From NCBI GenBank assembly GCA_052115395.1, contig JBFRGO010000002.1: a stretch of DNA of 64,000 nucleotides; one strand, written 5' to 3'. How positions within the stretch are numbered: position 1 is the stretch's first letter; every line of letters begins with the position of its first letter. This document shows positions 16,734 through 25,486 of the stretch, piece after piece. The translations under genes and the position numbers were made by a program. The stretch comes from Noviluteimonas sp052115395. Lineage in GTDB: Bacteria; Pseudomonadota; Gammaproteobacteria; Xanthomonadales; Xanthomonadaceae. The notes beneath the pieces are model-generated. The model was given only the letters and a program-made list of their open reading frames with translations. It was not told where the DNA came from and made no database searches.

Positions 16734-17273
16734 ATGGATCCCAATCGTTTCCACGCCACCACCATCCTGTCCGTCCGCAGGGACGGCAAAGTCGCCGTCG
16801 GTGGCGATGGCCAGGTCACGCTCGGCAACACCGTGATGAAGGCCAATGCGCGCAAGGTGCGCCGCCTCGGGCGCGGCGGGCAGGTGCTCGCCGGGTTCGC
16901 CGGCGCGGCGGCCGACGCGTTCACGTTGTTCGAACTGTTCGAATCGAAACTCGAAAAACACGGCCAACTCACCCGCGCCGCGGTGGAATTGGCGAAGGAT
17001 TGGCGCACCGAACGCCGCCTCGGGAAACTCGAGGCGTTGCTGGCGGTCGCAGACAAGGAGACCTCGCTCATCGTGTCCGGCACGGGCGACGTGATCGAAC
17101 CCGAGGACGGGATCATCGCGATCGGTTCCGGCGGCCCGTATGCGCTGTCGGCGGCGCGCGCGCTTTACGCGCACACATCGCTCGACGCGAAGGCCATCGT
17201 CACCGAAGCGCTGAACATCGCCGGCGACGTTTGCATCTACACGAACCGCAACATCGTGGTGGAAGAGCTCTGA
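16734..17273 (+). CDS. hslV: ATP-dependent protease peptidase subunit HslV (ClpQ)
   Basis: A 179-residue threonine peptidase that forms the proteolytic core of the HslUV machine in the cytoplasm. The catalytic threonine is Thr9 in FHATTILSVRR, so eight residues should be removed on maturation, a longer propeptide than in E. coli. GDGQVTLGNTVMK and the C-terminal NIVVEEL are typical. The stop shares one base with the ATG of hslU (TGATG). The sigma-32-like promoter upstream fits heat-shock control. Confidence 0.97.
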   Translation: MDPNRFHATTILSVRRDGKVAVGGDGQVTLGNTVMKANARKVRRLGRGGQVLAGFAGAAADAFTLFELFESKLEKHGQLTRAAVELAKDWRTERRLGKLEALLAVADKETSLIVSGTGDVIEPEDGIIAIGSGGPYALSAARALYAHTSLDAKAIVTEALNIAGDVCIYTNRNIVVEEL

Positions 17274-18649
17274 TGACCAACTTCGCCGTCCAAACCTCCT
17301 CCACCATGACGCCGCGCGAAATCGTGCAGGAACTCGACAAGCACATCGTCGGCCAGCACGCCGCCAAGCGCGCGGTCGCCATCGCGTTGCGCAATCGCTG
17401 GCGCCGCATGCAGCTGGAACCCGACCTGCGCGACGAGGTGATGCCCAAGAACATCCTGATGATCGGCCCCACCGGCGTGGGCAAGACCGAAATCGCGCGC
17501 CGCCTGGCGACGCTCGCCAACGCGCCCTTCGTGAAAGTGGAAGCCACGCGCTTCACCGAAGTCGGTTACGTGGGCAAGGACGTCGAACAGATCGTGCGCG
17601 ACCTCGCCGACACCGCGGTGAAGATGTATCGCGAACAGGCCAAGCTGCGCGTGCGCACGCAGGCCGAAGATCGCGCCGAAGAACGCATCCTCGCCTCGCT
17701 GCTGCCCAAGCGGCAGGTGCCGACCGTGTTCGGTTTCACCAGCGAAGAGACGCCCGAAGAGGTCTCGCCGGAAGAAACGGCCACGCGCGCCAAGCTGCGC
17801 AAGCAGCTGCGCGCGGGAACGCTGGACGAGCGCGAGATCGAACTGGAGATCGCGATGAACGTCGGCGTGGACATCATGGCGCCGCCCGGCATGGAAGAGA
17901 TGGGCCAACAGTTGCGGCAGATGTTCTCGCAGGTGGCCGGCGGCAAGACGCACACCAAGCGGATGTCGATCAAGGCCGCCCGCCCGCTGCTGATCGAGGA
18001 AGAAGCGGGCAAGCTCGTCAATGAAGACGACGTCCGCGCTTCGGCGATCGAAGCCTGCGAACAGCACGGCATCGTGTTCATCGACGAGATCGACAAGGTC
18101 GCCAAGCGCTCGGAAGGCTACGGCGCCGATGTCTCGCGCGAAGGCGTGCAGCGCGACCTGCTGCCGCTGGTGGAAGGCTCGACGGTGAGCACCAAGTACG
18201 GCCCGGTGAACACCGACCACATCCTGTTCATCGCCTCCGGTGCGTTCCACCTGGCCAAGCCCAGCGACCTCATCCCCGAAATGCAGGGCCGCTTCCCGAT
18301 CCGCGTGGAGCTCTCGGCGCTGAGCAAGGCCGACTTCGTCCGCATCCTCACCGAACCGCGCGCCGCACTCACGCGCCAGTACGTCGAACTGCTGAAGACC
18401 GAAGGCGTGTCGCTGCGCTTCGACGACGCAGCGATCGATCGCCTGGCCGACATCGCCGAACAGGTGAACGACCGCCAGGAAAACATCGGCGCGCGCCGCC
18501 TGCACACGGTGATGGAACGCCTGCTCGATACCCTGAGCTTCGAAGCGCCGGACAAGGACGGGACCTCGCTGACGATCGACCGCGACTACGTCGAGCAGCA
18601 CCTGGGCGAACTGGTGCAGGACCCGGATTTGTCGCGCTACATCCTCTAG
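17273..18649 (+). CDS. hslU: ATP-dependent protease ATPase subunit HslU (ClpY)
   Basis: A 458-residue AAA+ unfoldase partner of HslV. The Walker A motif is GPTGVGKT (residues 65-72), followed by the HslU-specific pore motif GYVGKD. The long intermediate (I) domain lies around residues 110-230, and the Walker B motif is VFIDEIDK. The C terminus ends DLSRYIL, which in the family inserts into HslV. The length is normal (about 440-460). Its TAG stop overlaps the stop of the convergent cupin gene within the palindrome CTAG. Confidence 0.97.
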   Translation: MTNFAVQTSSTMTPREIVQELDKHIVGQHAAKRAVAIALRNRWRRMQLEPDLRDEVMPKNILMIGPTGVGKTEIARRLATLANAPFVKVEATRFTEVGYVGKDVEQIVRDLADTAVKMYREQAKLRVRTQAEDRAEERILASLLPKRQVPTVFGFTSEETPEEVSPEETATRAKLRKQLRAGTLDEREIELEIAMNVGVDIMAPPGMEEMGQQLRQMFSQVAGGKTHTKRMSIKAARPLLIEEEAGKLVNEDDVRASAIEACEQHGIVFIDEIDKVAKRSEGYGADVSREGVQRDLLPLVEGSTVSTKYGPVNTDHILFIASGAFHLAKPSDLIPEMQGRFPIRVELSALSKADFVRILTEPRAALTRQYVELLKTEGVSLRFDDAAIDRLADIAEQVNDRQENIGARRLHTVMERLLDTLSFEAPDKDGTSLTIDRDYVEQHLGELVQDPDLSRYIL

Positions 18650-19131
18650 GGCTTGGCGTTCCGCGGATCGTCCTTCGGATTCACGTAGTTGATCTGGAAC
18701 GGCCCCATCCCGTTGACCTGCACGACGGCGCCGCCTTTGGTCGACGCCTCGTGCTGCATCTTCGCGGGCAGGTTGACGTAATCGCCGGCGACGAAGTCCG
18801 CGTCGTGCGCCTTGGCGCCTTCGTCCATCGCCAGGTGGAAGTCGCCTTCGATGATCGTCACCTGCTCATCGGTGGGATGCCAATGGCGCGGGATCTTCCC
18901 GCCCGCCGGCGCCTTCAGGCGGATCGCGAAGGGCCCCGACTTCGCGGGGTCGCCGTACAGCACGGCCGCCTGCACGCCCTTGGGCAGGAACGCCGGACCG
19001 TCGCCCCACTTGGTGTCGGCCGCCTTGACCATGACGTGGGCGCCCGACGCGCCGGCCTCCTGCGCAGACGCGGTCTGTGCCAAGGCAAGCGCGGGCACCA
19101 GGGCAAGGGTGAACAGGGCGGTGGTCTTCAC
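18646..19131 (-). CDS. Exported cupin-domain protein
   Basis: A 161-residue protein with a signal peptide (KTTALFTLALVPALALAQTASA) and a single cupin barrel. The metal-binding first motif is PRHWHPTDEQVTIIEGDF and the second lies around DYVNLPAKMQHEAS. The start is a GTG at 19131, supported by GGGAG seven bases upstream; no ATG is better placed. It resembles ChrR-type or dioxygenase-like periplasmic cupins, but the substrate is unknown. Its last bases overlap hslU, sharing the CTAG stop palindrome. Confidence 0.82.
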   Translation of the reverse strand: MKTTALFTLALVPALALAQTASAQEAGASGAHVMVKAADTKWGDGPAFLPKGVQAAVLYGDPAKSGPFAIRLKAPAGGKIPRHWHPTDEQVTIIEGDFHLAMDEGAKAHDADFVAGDYVNLPAKMQHEASTKGGAVVQVNGMGPFQINYVNPKDDPRNAKP

Positions 19132-19215
19132 GGATCGACTCCCGTTGGGGTGTGCCACCGCCAACGCATCGCGCGGATGGAACCGGCCTTGGCGTTGTGG
19201 GCGATAATCCAACGC

Positions 19216-19974
19216 ATGAGCCAGCCCAACGACCGCGACACCACCCATTTCGGCTTCCGCGACGTGCCCGTGCGCGAGAAGCAGAAGCTCGTCGGCGAAG
19301 TCTTCTCTTCGGTCGCCGGCAAATACGATTTGATGAACGACCTGATGTCGCTCGGCATCCATCGCGTGTGGAAGCGTTACTTCGTCGCCACCGCGCAAGC
19401 GAAGCCCGGCGATCGCGTGCTCGACCTGGCGGGCGGCACCGGCGACATCGCAGCACTGTTGCGCGATCGCGTCGGCGAGCAGGGCGAAGTCGTCATCGGC
19501 GACATCAACGGCGCGATGTTGCGCGTGGGCCGCGATCGCATGACCGACCGCGGCAACGTACGCGGACTGTCGTATGTGCAGATGAACGCCGAAGCCCTGC
19601 CGTTCCCCGACGCGAGCTTCGACCTGGTGACGATCGCCTTCGGCCTGCGCAACGTGACCGACAAGGACGCCGCGCTACGCGAGATGCATCGCGTGCTGAA
19701 AGTCGGCGGCCAGATGCGCGTGCTGGAGTTCTCCGAAGTGAAGGCGGAGTGGTTCAAGCCGATCTACGACTTCCATTCCTTCAAGGTGCTGCCGCAACTG
19801 GGCAAGTTGTTCGCGCAGGATTCCGGCAGCTACCAGTACCTGGCCGAGTCGATCCGCAAGCATCCGCCGCAGGAGCAGTTGAAGGCGATGATGGAAGCCG
19901 CCGGCTTTGCACGATGCGACTTCAAGAACCTCAATGCCGGCATCGTTGCGGTGCATACCGGATACAAGGTGTAA
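19216..19974 (+). CDS. ubiE: Ubiquinone/menaquinone C-methyltransferase UbiE
   Basis: A 252-residue SAM-dependent methyltransferase that methylates the quinone ring in ubiquinone (and menaquinone) synthesis. Visible are the SAM motif VLDLAGGTGDIA, the signature FGLRNVTDKDAALREM, and the second signature RVLKVGGQMRVLEFSE. The N-terminal FGFRDVPVREKQKLVGEVF with YDLMNDLMSLGIHRVWK is the UbiE start pattern. The ATG at 19216 fits the family length. It is followed by a 418-base palindrome-rich region. Confidence 0.97.
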   Translation: MSQPNDRDTTHFGFRDVPVREKQKLVGEVFSSVAGKYDLMNDLMSLGIHRVWKRYFVATAQAKPGDRVLDLAGGTGDIAALLRDRVGEQGEVVIGDINGAMLRVGRDRMTDRGNVRGLSYVQMNAEALPFPDASFDLVTIAFGLRNVTDKDAALREMHRVLKVGGQMRVLEFSEVKAEWFKPIYDFHSFKVLPQLGKLFAQDSGSYQYLAESIRKHPPQEQLKAMMEAAGFARCDFKNLNAGIVAVHTGYKV

Positions 19975-20080
19975 AGAGCGAGTCCTCTTCGGAGGGACGC
20001 CACGCGGCGAGGCTCACCTCGACTGAGGCGGCTGCTCCTTCGGCGCGAAAGTGCAAAGGCTTATCTCAGGTCGCCGCGAA

Positions 20081-20162
20081 GGTGCCTTGCCCGAGAGAGG
20101 ACATCGCGCTGGCGAGGACATGCACCCACGTATGCCGCGATGTCCTCGACGGGCAAGGCGCC
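20081..20162. repeat. Long inverted repeat (13 + 11 bp stem)
   Basis: GGTGCCTTGCCCG (20081-20093) pairs with CGGGCAAGGCGCC (20150-20162), one G-T wobble. After a small internal loop, GAGGACATCGC (20097-20107) pairs with GCGATGTCCTC (20137-20147). The apical loop is 29 bases. This is far stronger than chance and lies 107 bases after the ubiE stop. Confidence 0.85.
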
Positions 20163-20267
20163 GCCCGTCGGGTGTGCTGGCTGCAGGCGCGAATCGATCA
20201 ATCGCGACGAAGCCACTCAAACACAGGTGTCGCGCCACCCAAAGCGTGGTGCGCAGTGGTCGTCGTG

Positions 20268-20319
20268 TTGGAGGCCACATTGCGGAGCGTGAGCTCTTGC
20301 GGAGCAATGTGGCCTCCAA
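20268..20319. repeat. Perfect 16-bp inverted repeat
   Basis: TTGGAGGCCACATTGC (20268-20283) is exactly mirrored by GCAATGTGGCCTCCAA (20304-20319) around a 20-base loop that itself contains GAGCTC. It lies about 75 bases from the 3' end of the DUF5916 gene, so transcripts from either side would fold here. Confidence 0.88.
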
Positions 20320-20392
20320 TGCGGCGGCCGATGCGCCGCCCTCGTGGAGGCGCTCCCAACAAGCCGCAGACGCTTCTGCGCACCGCCTTTAA

Positions 20393-22645
20393 TCAGCCCG
20401 GCTGCCACGCATAACTGATCTTGAGGAACAAACTGCGCGTATTGGTGAACATATTGCGCACCTCGTCGTCCTCGAACCCGCCTTCCGAATACCCCGCATA
20501 CAGCGCACTGCGCGGATTGAGCTTGTACGAATACAACACCTGCGCCGCAACATCGCTCGAATGGCGCAACACCGGAACCTCGTACAACGCCGGATCCCGA
20601 TCGATGTCGCTGCTCTGCACCGACAGACGCACCCGCTGACGCGGATCGAACTGCCAACTCAGCCGCCCGTCCAGAACGCGCGCGTCGTACGCCGTGCCAC
20701 CGTCCCGATGCAACTGCTGCAAGGTGTACGTCACGTTGAGATTGATCCCCCGCCCGATGTCCAACTGCACGAACGGCTCGGCGTCGACCAGATGCCCCGT
20801 GCGCGAAGCGAGCAGATCCAGCGCGGCACCGTCCTGGAAATTACCGCCGACCTTGATCGGCGCCCACGGCACCAGTTCGAAGTAGAACGTGCCCCACTGC
20901 TCGTCGAACATCCGGCCGCTCCAGAAACGCGTGCGCGACAGCCCACCGAGTTCGTAATACCCTTGGCGTGACGCGCGCGCCGAGAGATAGCCCTCGAGCT
21001 CCTTCTCGAGCAACTGCCCGTCGAAGCGATGCGTGATGTCCCAATCGCCGTTGAATTCGATCCGGCTCACCGTCGAACCCTTCGGCATGAACCACGTGCG
21101 GCCGCCACCGATCGTCTGCTTGTCGTAACCGACCTGCGTGATGAAGCCCAGGTCCGCGCGGAAACCGTCGTCGACGGCCTGGTGCTGCACATTGAAACGC
21201 CAGTTGCGGTTGGCGAACGCATATTTGAGGTACAGCGCGTCGCCCTTCGGCGACGTGTCGCGCAGCGCGAGGCCATCGGGATACACCGAATCGCTGCCCA
21301 GCCACTGGCCGATCAGCGTGTGCTCGTCCTTCTGGTAGCGCGCGTCGATGCCGCCGACCGAGTTGCGATAGCCATCGCCGGAACGGTAGGTCGCGATCGC
21401 GCCCACGCTGGTGTACGCGTCCAGGTCGTAGCGATAGCGGCCGACGAAATCGTCCGCCGATTGCTCGAGGAAACGGAACGACGAACCCAGCGGTCCCGGC
21501 ACGAGCAATTGCGTGGTCGCGTCGCGCGCGAGGATCGCGCCGTAGGCCTGCCCGCCGTTACGGCCGGTGACGCGCAAACCGCCATCGGGGTCGGCGATCT
21601 GGCGCGTGTAGAGCACCTGCAGCGGCGTGGTGAAGTAATCGGCGCCTTCGAGGAAGAACGGCCGCTTCTCCGGGAAAAACAACGCGAAGCTCGTATTGAG
21701 GTCGAGCTGCGCCTGGTCGGTTTCGACCTGCGAGAAATCCGGATTCAGCGTCGCGTTGAGCGTCAGGTTCGGGCTCGGCGCCCAGGCCACGTCGACGCCC
21801 GGTTCGATGTCGGTGCCGTCGTTGGTCCATTCCGCGCCGGGGCGCGCGCGCTCTTCGGCGTGCAACATCGTGAGCGTCGGCGTGATCTCCAGGTTCTTGC
21901 CCTGCTTCACACCGACGAAGCCATCGACCTTGTCGAAGGTGCACGTCATGCACTTCGAACCGCGCTCGACGCGGTTACTGAAGTACTGGTACCGGAAATC
22001 GCGCGGACGCACGCGCAGGAACGTCGCGCCCCAGCGGCGCGTGCCGTCGGTGTCGCGGAAGCGCAGCGTCGCGAAGGGGATGCGCATTTCCACGTCGTAA
22101 CCGTGTTCGGTCACCTTCGCCGCGCTTTCCCACAGGCCGTCCCAGCTGTCGTCCTCGGAGTTGGTCGACTCTTCCTTGATCAGGTCGGCCTGCACGCCGA
22201 AGGGATTGACGAAGAACTCGTACGCGCGGCGTTGGTCGTCGAAGGTGTCGAGCATCACGCCGACGAAGTCGTCGCTGTACAGCGAATCGCGATCGCGCAG
22301 GAACGCGCGCAGCTTCGTCGGATCGGGATCCTCGGCGTGGAAGGAAATCAGCAGCGCGTCGTCGGTGTAGGCCATGCGCGCGGTGGTCTTCACCGGCGCG
22401 GGCGTGTTGTCGTTCGGCGTGACCTCGAAGACCAGGTCGATCGGCGTCGCCGAGGCCCACGCGACATCGTCGAGCACGCCGTCGACGACGATGTCCGAGG
22501 GCGCGCGCGGAATGTCGCGCACGACGGTCCGGGTCGCGGGCGCGGCGGGGGCCGCGGTCTGCGCGAGGGCGGGCGTGGCCGCGACGAGCGCGACAAGGCA
22601 GAACAGGGCGCGCCGGAGCGGGCCGCTCGAAGTCAGGACAGGCAT
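20393..22645 (-). CDS. DUF5916 outer-membrane protein with CBM9-like domain
   Basis: A 750-residue exported protein (signal peptide RRALFCLVALVAATPALAQ). Residues of about 45-230 form a carbohydrate-binding CBM9-like domain (IVVDGVLDDVAWASATPID, ALLISFHAEDPDP, DDFVGVMLDTFDDQRRAYEF). The rest matches the DUF5916 pattern (LTLNATLNPDFSQVETDQ, FFPEKRPFFLEGADYF) and ends in alternating strands with a terminal aromatic (SYAWQPG), as expected for a beta-barrel. The family is widespread in Xanthomonadaceae and Bacteroidetes, but its substrate is unknown. The gene stands alone, with the palindrome region at its 3' end and the Ax21-like gene divergent. Confidence 0.85.
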   Translation of the reverse strand: MPVLTSSGPLRRALFCLVALVAATPALAQTAAPAAPATRTVVRDIPRAPSDIVVDGVLDDVAWASATPIDLVFEVTPNDNTPAPVKTTARMAYTDDALLISFHAEDPDPTKLRAFLRDRDSLYSDDFVGVMLDTFDDQRRAYEFFVNPFGVQADLIKEESTNSEDDSWDGLWESAAKVTEHGYDVEMRIPFATLRFRDTDGTRRWGATFLRVRPRDFRYQYFSNRVERGSKCMTCTFDKVDGFVGVKQGKNLEITPTLTMLHAEERARPGAEWTNDGTDIEPGVDVAWAPSPNLTLNATLNPDFSQVETDQAQLDLNTSFALFFPEKRPFFLEGADYFTTPLQVLYTRQIADPDGGLRVTGRNGGQAYGAILARDATTQLLVPGPLGSSFRFLEQSADDFVGRYRYDLDAYTSVGAIATYRSGDGYRNSVGGIDARYQKDEHTLIGQWLGSDSVYPDGLALRDTSPKGDALYLKYAFANRNWRFNVQHQAVDDGFRADLGFITQVGYDKQTIGGGRTWFMPKGSTVSRIEFNGDWDITHRFDGQLLEKELEGYLSARASRQGYYELGGLSRTRFWSGRMFDEQWGTFYFELVPWAPIKVGGNFQDGAALDLLASRTGHLVDAEPFVQLDIGRGINLNVTYTLQQLHRDGGTAYDARVLDGRLSWQFDPRQRVRLSVQSSDIDRDPALYEVPVLRHSSDVAAQVLYSYKLNPRSALYAGYSEGGFEDDEVRNMFTNTRSLFLKISYAWQPG

Positions 22646-22807
22646 GGGCGCGGAGCATGGAGATTCGCCTCGCGCGGCGAGCGTGCCGGAAGTCGGGGCG
22701 TGGAGGCATTGCGTCCCGTTGTGGACACGGCCTCACCAAAGGCCGATGGAGCCGCGCCGACGCCGCCGTCAGCATCGCCCGCACACCAACCCCGAGGTTC
22801 CAAGCAA

Positions 22808-23395
22808 ATGCAACGTTCCTGTTTCGCCCTCGTCCTGCTCGCCGCCCTGCCGTTTGCGGCATCTGCCAAGGCCCCCGACCTGTCCTACACCTACGCCGAA
22901 GCTGGTTACGTTCACAGCGACGCCGGCCGCGACGCCGATGGCTGGGCGATCAACGGCTCCTGGGCGTTGAACGAGAACTTCCACGTCTTCGGCAGCTACG
23001 CCGATCACAGCATTGCCGTTTCGAACGTCTACTCCGATTTCGACACCACGCAGTGGTCGCTCGGCATGGGCTACCGCCACGGCCTCAGCGACAACGTCGA
23101 TTTCGTCGGCCGGCTGGCCTGGACCATGGCGGATTCGGAATACATCAGCTACGGCCGCAAGTTCAGCAACGACAACAACGGCGCTTCCATCGAAGGCGGC
23201 GTGCGTGCCGCGATGGGCAAGCACTTCGAAGGCTACGCACTCGGCGGATACGGCGACGTGGCGTACGGCAACGGCGAGTTCTACGCCCGCGTCGGCGCGC
23301 AGGCCAAGTTCAGCCAATCCTTCGGCCTTGCGGCGGACGTGAAGTTCATCGGCGGCGATACCCAATGGTTCGTCGGCCCGCGCATGAGCTGGTGA
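22808..23395 (+). CDS. Ax21-family small outer-membrane beta-barrel protein
   Basis: A 195-residue protein with a signal peptide (CFALVLLAALPFAASA) and an alternating beta-strand pattern with glycine and aromatic ends (LSYTYAEAGYVHSD, DTTQWSLGMGYRHG, WFVGPRMSW). It resembles the Ax21 family of Xanthomonas and Stenotrophomonas, small barrels abundant in the outer membrane and vesicles. Early claims that Ax21 is a plant-immunity ligand were retracted, so no signalling role is claimed here. The start at 22808 gives the clean signal peptide. A strong hairpin follows the gene. Confidence 0.85.
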   Translation: MQRSCFALVLLAALPFAASAKAPDLSYTYAEAGYVHSDAGRDADGWAINGSWALNENFHVFGSYADHSIAVSNVYSDFDTTQWSLGMGYRHGLSDNVDFVGRLAWTMADSEYISYGRKFSNDNNGASIEGGVRAAMGKHFEGYALGGYGDVAYGNGEFYARVGAQAKFSQSFGLAADVKFIGGDTQWFVGPRMSW

Positions 23396-23430
23396 TTCAC
23401 CGCCGGACAGGTCCTGCCATCGCCACCCGC

Positions 23431-23450
23431 AGCCCGGCTTCGGCCGGGCT
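23431..23450 (+). terminator. Hairpin terminator after the Ax21-like gene
   Basis: AGCCCGGC and GCCGGGCT form a perfect 8-bp stem closed by the very stable TTCG loop. It starts 35 bases after the stop codon and is followed by GCGTCGTTC, with only a weak T run. It is probably the transcript end of the barrel gene. Confidence 0.75.
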
Positions 23451-23532
23451 GCGTCGTTCAGGGCGCCTTTGCGCGTGCGGGCGGCGTCGAGGCTACACTC
23501 GGCCGCCTCGGTTCCCCGGAGAGTCCGCCCGC

Positions 23533-25482
23533 ATGCGCCACGCCCCCCTCATGCTGTCCCTGGCCGTCACGCTCGCGCTCAGCGCCTGCGCGAAGAACGA
23601 AACCCCTGCGACGCCGGCCACGCCCGCTGCGTCCTCGACTGCCGCCGCCGCCCCCGCCACGCAGGCCGCCGCCGTGACCGACGAACACTCCTATTCGCAA
23701 CCCGACAAGGTCCGCACGACCGACCTCGCGCTCGACCTCGCGCTCGACTTCGCGAAGAAGACCCTGTCGGGTACCGCCACCTATTCGCTGGACTGGGTCG
23801 ACCCCACCGCCACGCAACTGGTGCTCGACACCCGCGATCTCACCATCGCGAAGGCCGAGGGCCTGGGCGCCGACGGGAAGTGGGCACCGCTGCAGTTCAA
23901 GCTCGCCGACGGCGCCGACAAGGTGCTCGGCACGAAGCTCACCATCGAAACGCCGCAGCGCCCCAAGCAAGTGCGCGTGACGTACACGACGTCGCCGAAT
24001 GCCTCGGGCCTGCAGTGGCTCGAACCGTCGATGACGGCCGGCAAGAAGCAGCCTTTCATGTTCAGCCAGTCGCAGCAGATCCACGCGCGTTCGTGGGTGC
24101 CCTTGCAGGACACGCCGATCGTGCGCTTCTCCTACACCGCGCACGTCACCGCACCGAAGGACGCGATGGTGCTGATGAGCGCCGACAACGATCCCAAGGC
24201 CGCGCGCGACGGCGACTACAGCTTCAAGATGCCGCAGAAGATCCCGTCCTACCTGCTCGCGATCGCGGCCGGCGACCTGGTCTTCCAGCCGATCACCGAC
24301 AGGGCCGGCGTGTGGGCCGAACCGGGCACCGTGAAGCCGGCGGCCGCCGAATTCGCCGACACCGGCAAGATGATCGACACCGCCGAAAAGCTGTACGGCC
24401 CGTATCGCTGGGACCGCTACGACATCCTCGTGCTGCCGCCGTCGTTCCCCTACGGCGGCATGGAAAATCCGCGCCTGACCTTCGCTACGCCGACCGTGAT
24501 CGTCGGCGACAAGTCGCTCGTCTCGCTGGTGGCGCATGAACTCGCGCACAGCTGGTCGGGCAACCTGGTGACCTTCTCCACCGCGAAGGACGCCTGGCTC
24601 AACGAAGGCGTGACCAGCTACGTCGAAAACCGCATCGTCGAAGCGCTGTACGGCAAGCCGCGTTCGGACATGGAGCTGGTGATCAACCGCAACGAGCTGA
24701 AGTCCGAATACACCGAGGACAACAAGCCGCTGCAGAAGCTCGCCGGCGCGCCGGGCGAACTGAAGGATCCCGACGACAACCTCAGCTCGACGGTCTACAC
24801 CAAGGGCGCGTGGTTCATGCAGTTCCTCGAGCAGCGCTTCGGCCGCGACAACTTCGATGCGTTCCTGCGCGGCTACTTCGACCATTTCGCGTTCCAGTCG
24901 ATCTCCTCGCAGCAATTCGCCGACTACGCGAAGGCCAACCTGCTCGACAAGTATCCGGGCAAGGTCACGCAGCAGGAGTTCGACGAATGGCTGCACCAGC
25001 CCGGCGTCCCCTCCGATGCGCCGCAGACCGCGTCGCCGCGCTTCGACGCCGTCGATGCCGCACGCAAGGCCTGGCTGCAGGACGGCACGCTGCCGGCCGC
25101 CGATGCCACCGGCAAGTGGTCGACGCAGGAGTGGGTGCACTTCATCGAAGGCATGCCCACCACGCTCAACACCAAGCAGATGGAAGAACTGGACACGGCG
25201 TACAAGTTCACCGGCACGCCGAACGGCGAGATCGCGCAGCGCTGGTATCCGCTCGCGGTGCGCAGCGGTTACACGCAGGCCAATGAAGCCATCGCCGCGT
25301 TCCTGCAGAAGATCGGCCGTCGCAAGCTGATCATGCCGACGTACAACGAGTTGGTGAAAACGCCGGCCGGCCTGAAGCTCGCCGAGGAAACCTTCGCCAA
25401 GGCCAAGCCGGGCTACCACCCGATCACCACCGGTTCGGTGCAAGCGGTGATCGACGCGGCGAAGTCCAAGAACGCGCAATAA
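23533..25482 (+). CDS. M1-family zinc aminopeptidase lipoprotein
   Basis: A 649-residue M1 metallopeptidase resembling leukotriene A4 hydrolase. The N terminus is a lipoprotein signal (LALSAC, lipidated Cys19), followed by an Ala/Thr/Pro linker. The exopeptidase motif is GGMEN (YGGMENPRLTF). The zinc site is H335-ELAH339, with Glu358 eighteen residues later (WLNEG). The C-terminal half is the helical ARM-like domain of the LTA4H type. It is probably anchored in the envelope, trimming N-terminal residues of peptides. It lies 4 bases before the hydrolase gene and is likely co-transcribed with it. Confidence 0.93.
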   Translation: MRHAPLMLSLAVTLALSACAKNETPATPATPAASSTAAAAPATQAAAVTDEHSYSQPDKVRTTDLALDLALDFAKKTLSGTATYSLDWVDPTATQLVLDTRDLTIAKAEGLGADGKWAPLQFKLADGADKVLGTKLTIETPQRPKQVRVTYTTSPNASGLQWLEPSMTAGKKQPFMFSQSQQIHARSWVPLQDTPIVRFSYTAHVTAPKDAMVLMSADNDPKAARDGDYSFKMPQKIPSYLLAIAAGDLVFQPITDRAGVWAEPGTVKPAAAEFADTGKMIDTAEKLYGPYRWDRYDILVLPPSFPYGGMENPRLTFATPTVIVGDKSLVSLVAHELAHSWSGNLVTFSTAKDAWLNEGVTSYVENRIVEALYGKPRSDMELVINRNELKSEYTEDNKPLQKLAGAPGELKDPDDNLSSTVYTKGAWFMQFLEQRFGRDNFDAFLRGYFDHFAFQSISSQQFADYAKANLLDKYPGKVTQQEFDEWLHQPGVPSDAPQTASPRFDAVDAARKAWLQDGTLPAADATGKWSTQEWVHFIEGMPTTLNTKQMEELDTAYKFTGTPNGEIAQRWYPLAVRSGYTQANEAIAAFLQKIGRRKLIMPTYNELVKTPAGLKLAEETFAKAKPGYHPITTGSVQAVIDAAKSKNAQ

Positions 25483-25486
25483 GCGG

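Larger units (their letters stand above)
19975..20392. other. Palindrome-rich intergenic region without a convincing gene
   Basis: 418 bases between the convergent genes ubiE and the DUF5916 protein. I see no frame with a ribosome site or family resemblance. It contains at least three inverted repeats, two of them strong (20081-20162 and 20268-20319) and one GC-rich (20323-20340). The stretch near 20341-20370 reads, on the minus strand, as GGGAGCGCCTCCACGAGGG, which resembles the short GGGAGCG-type repeats common in Xanthomonadaceae and Pseudomonas. It probably serves as a bidirectional terminator zone or repeat cluster. Confidence 0.7.

Noticed and set aside
20081..20162. Integron attC site
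   Set aside because: The element is a long imperfect palindrome, but the RYYYAAC/GTTRRRY core sites and a cassette gene are missing.
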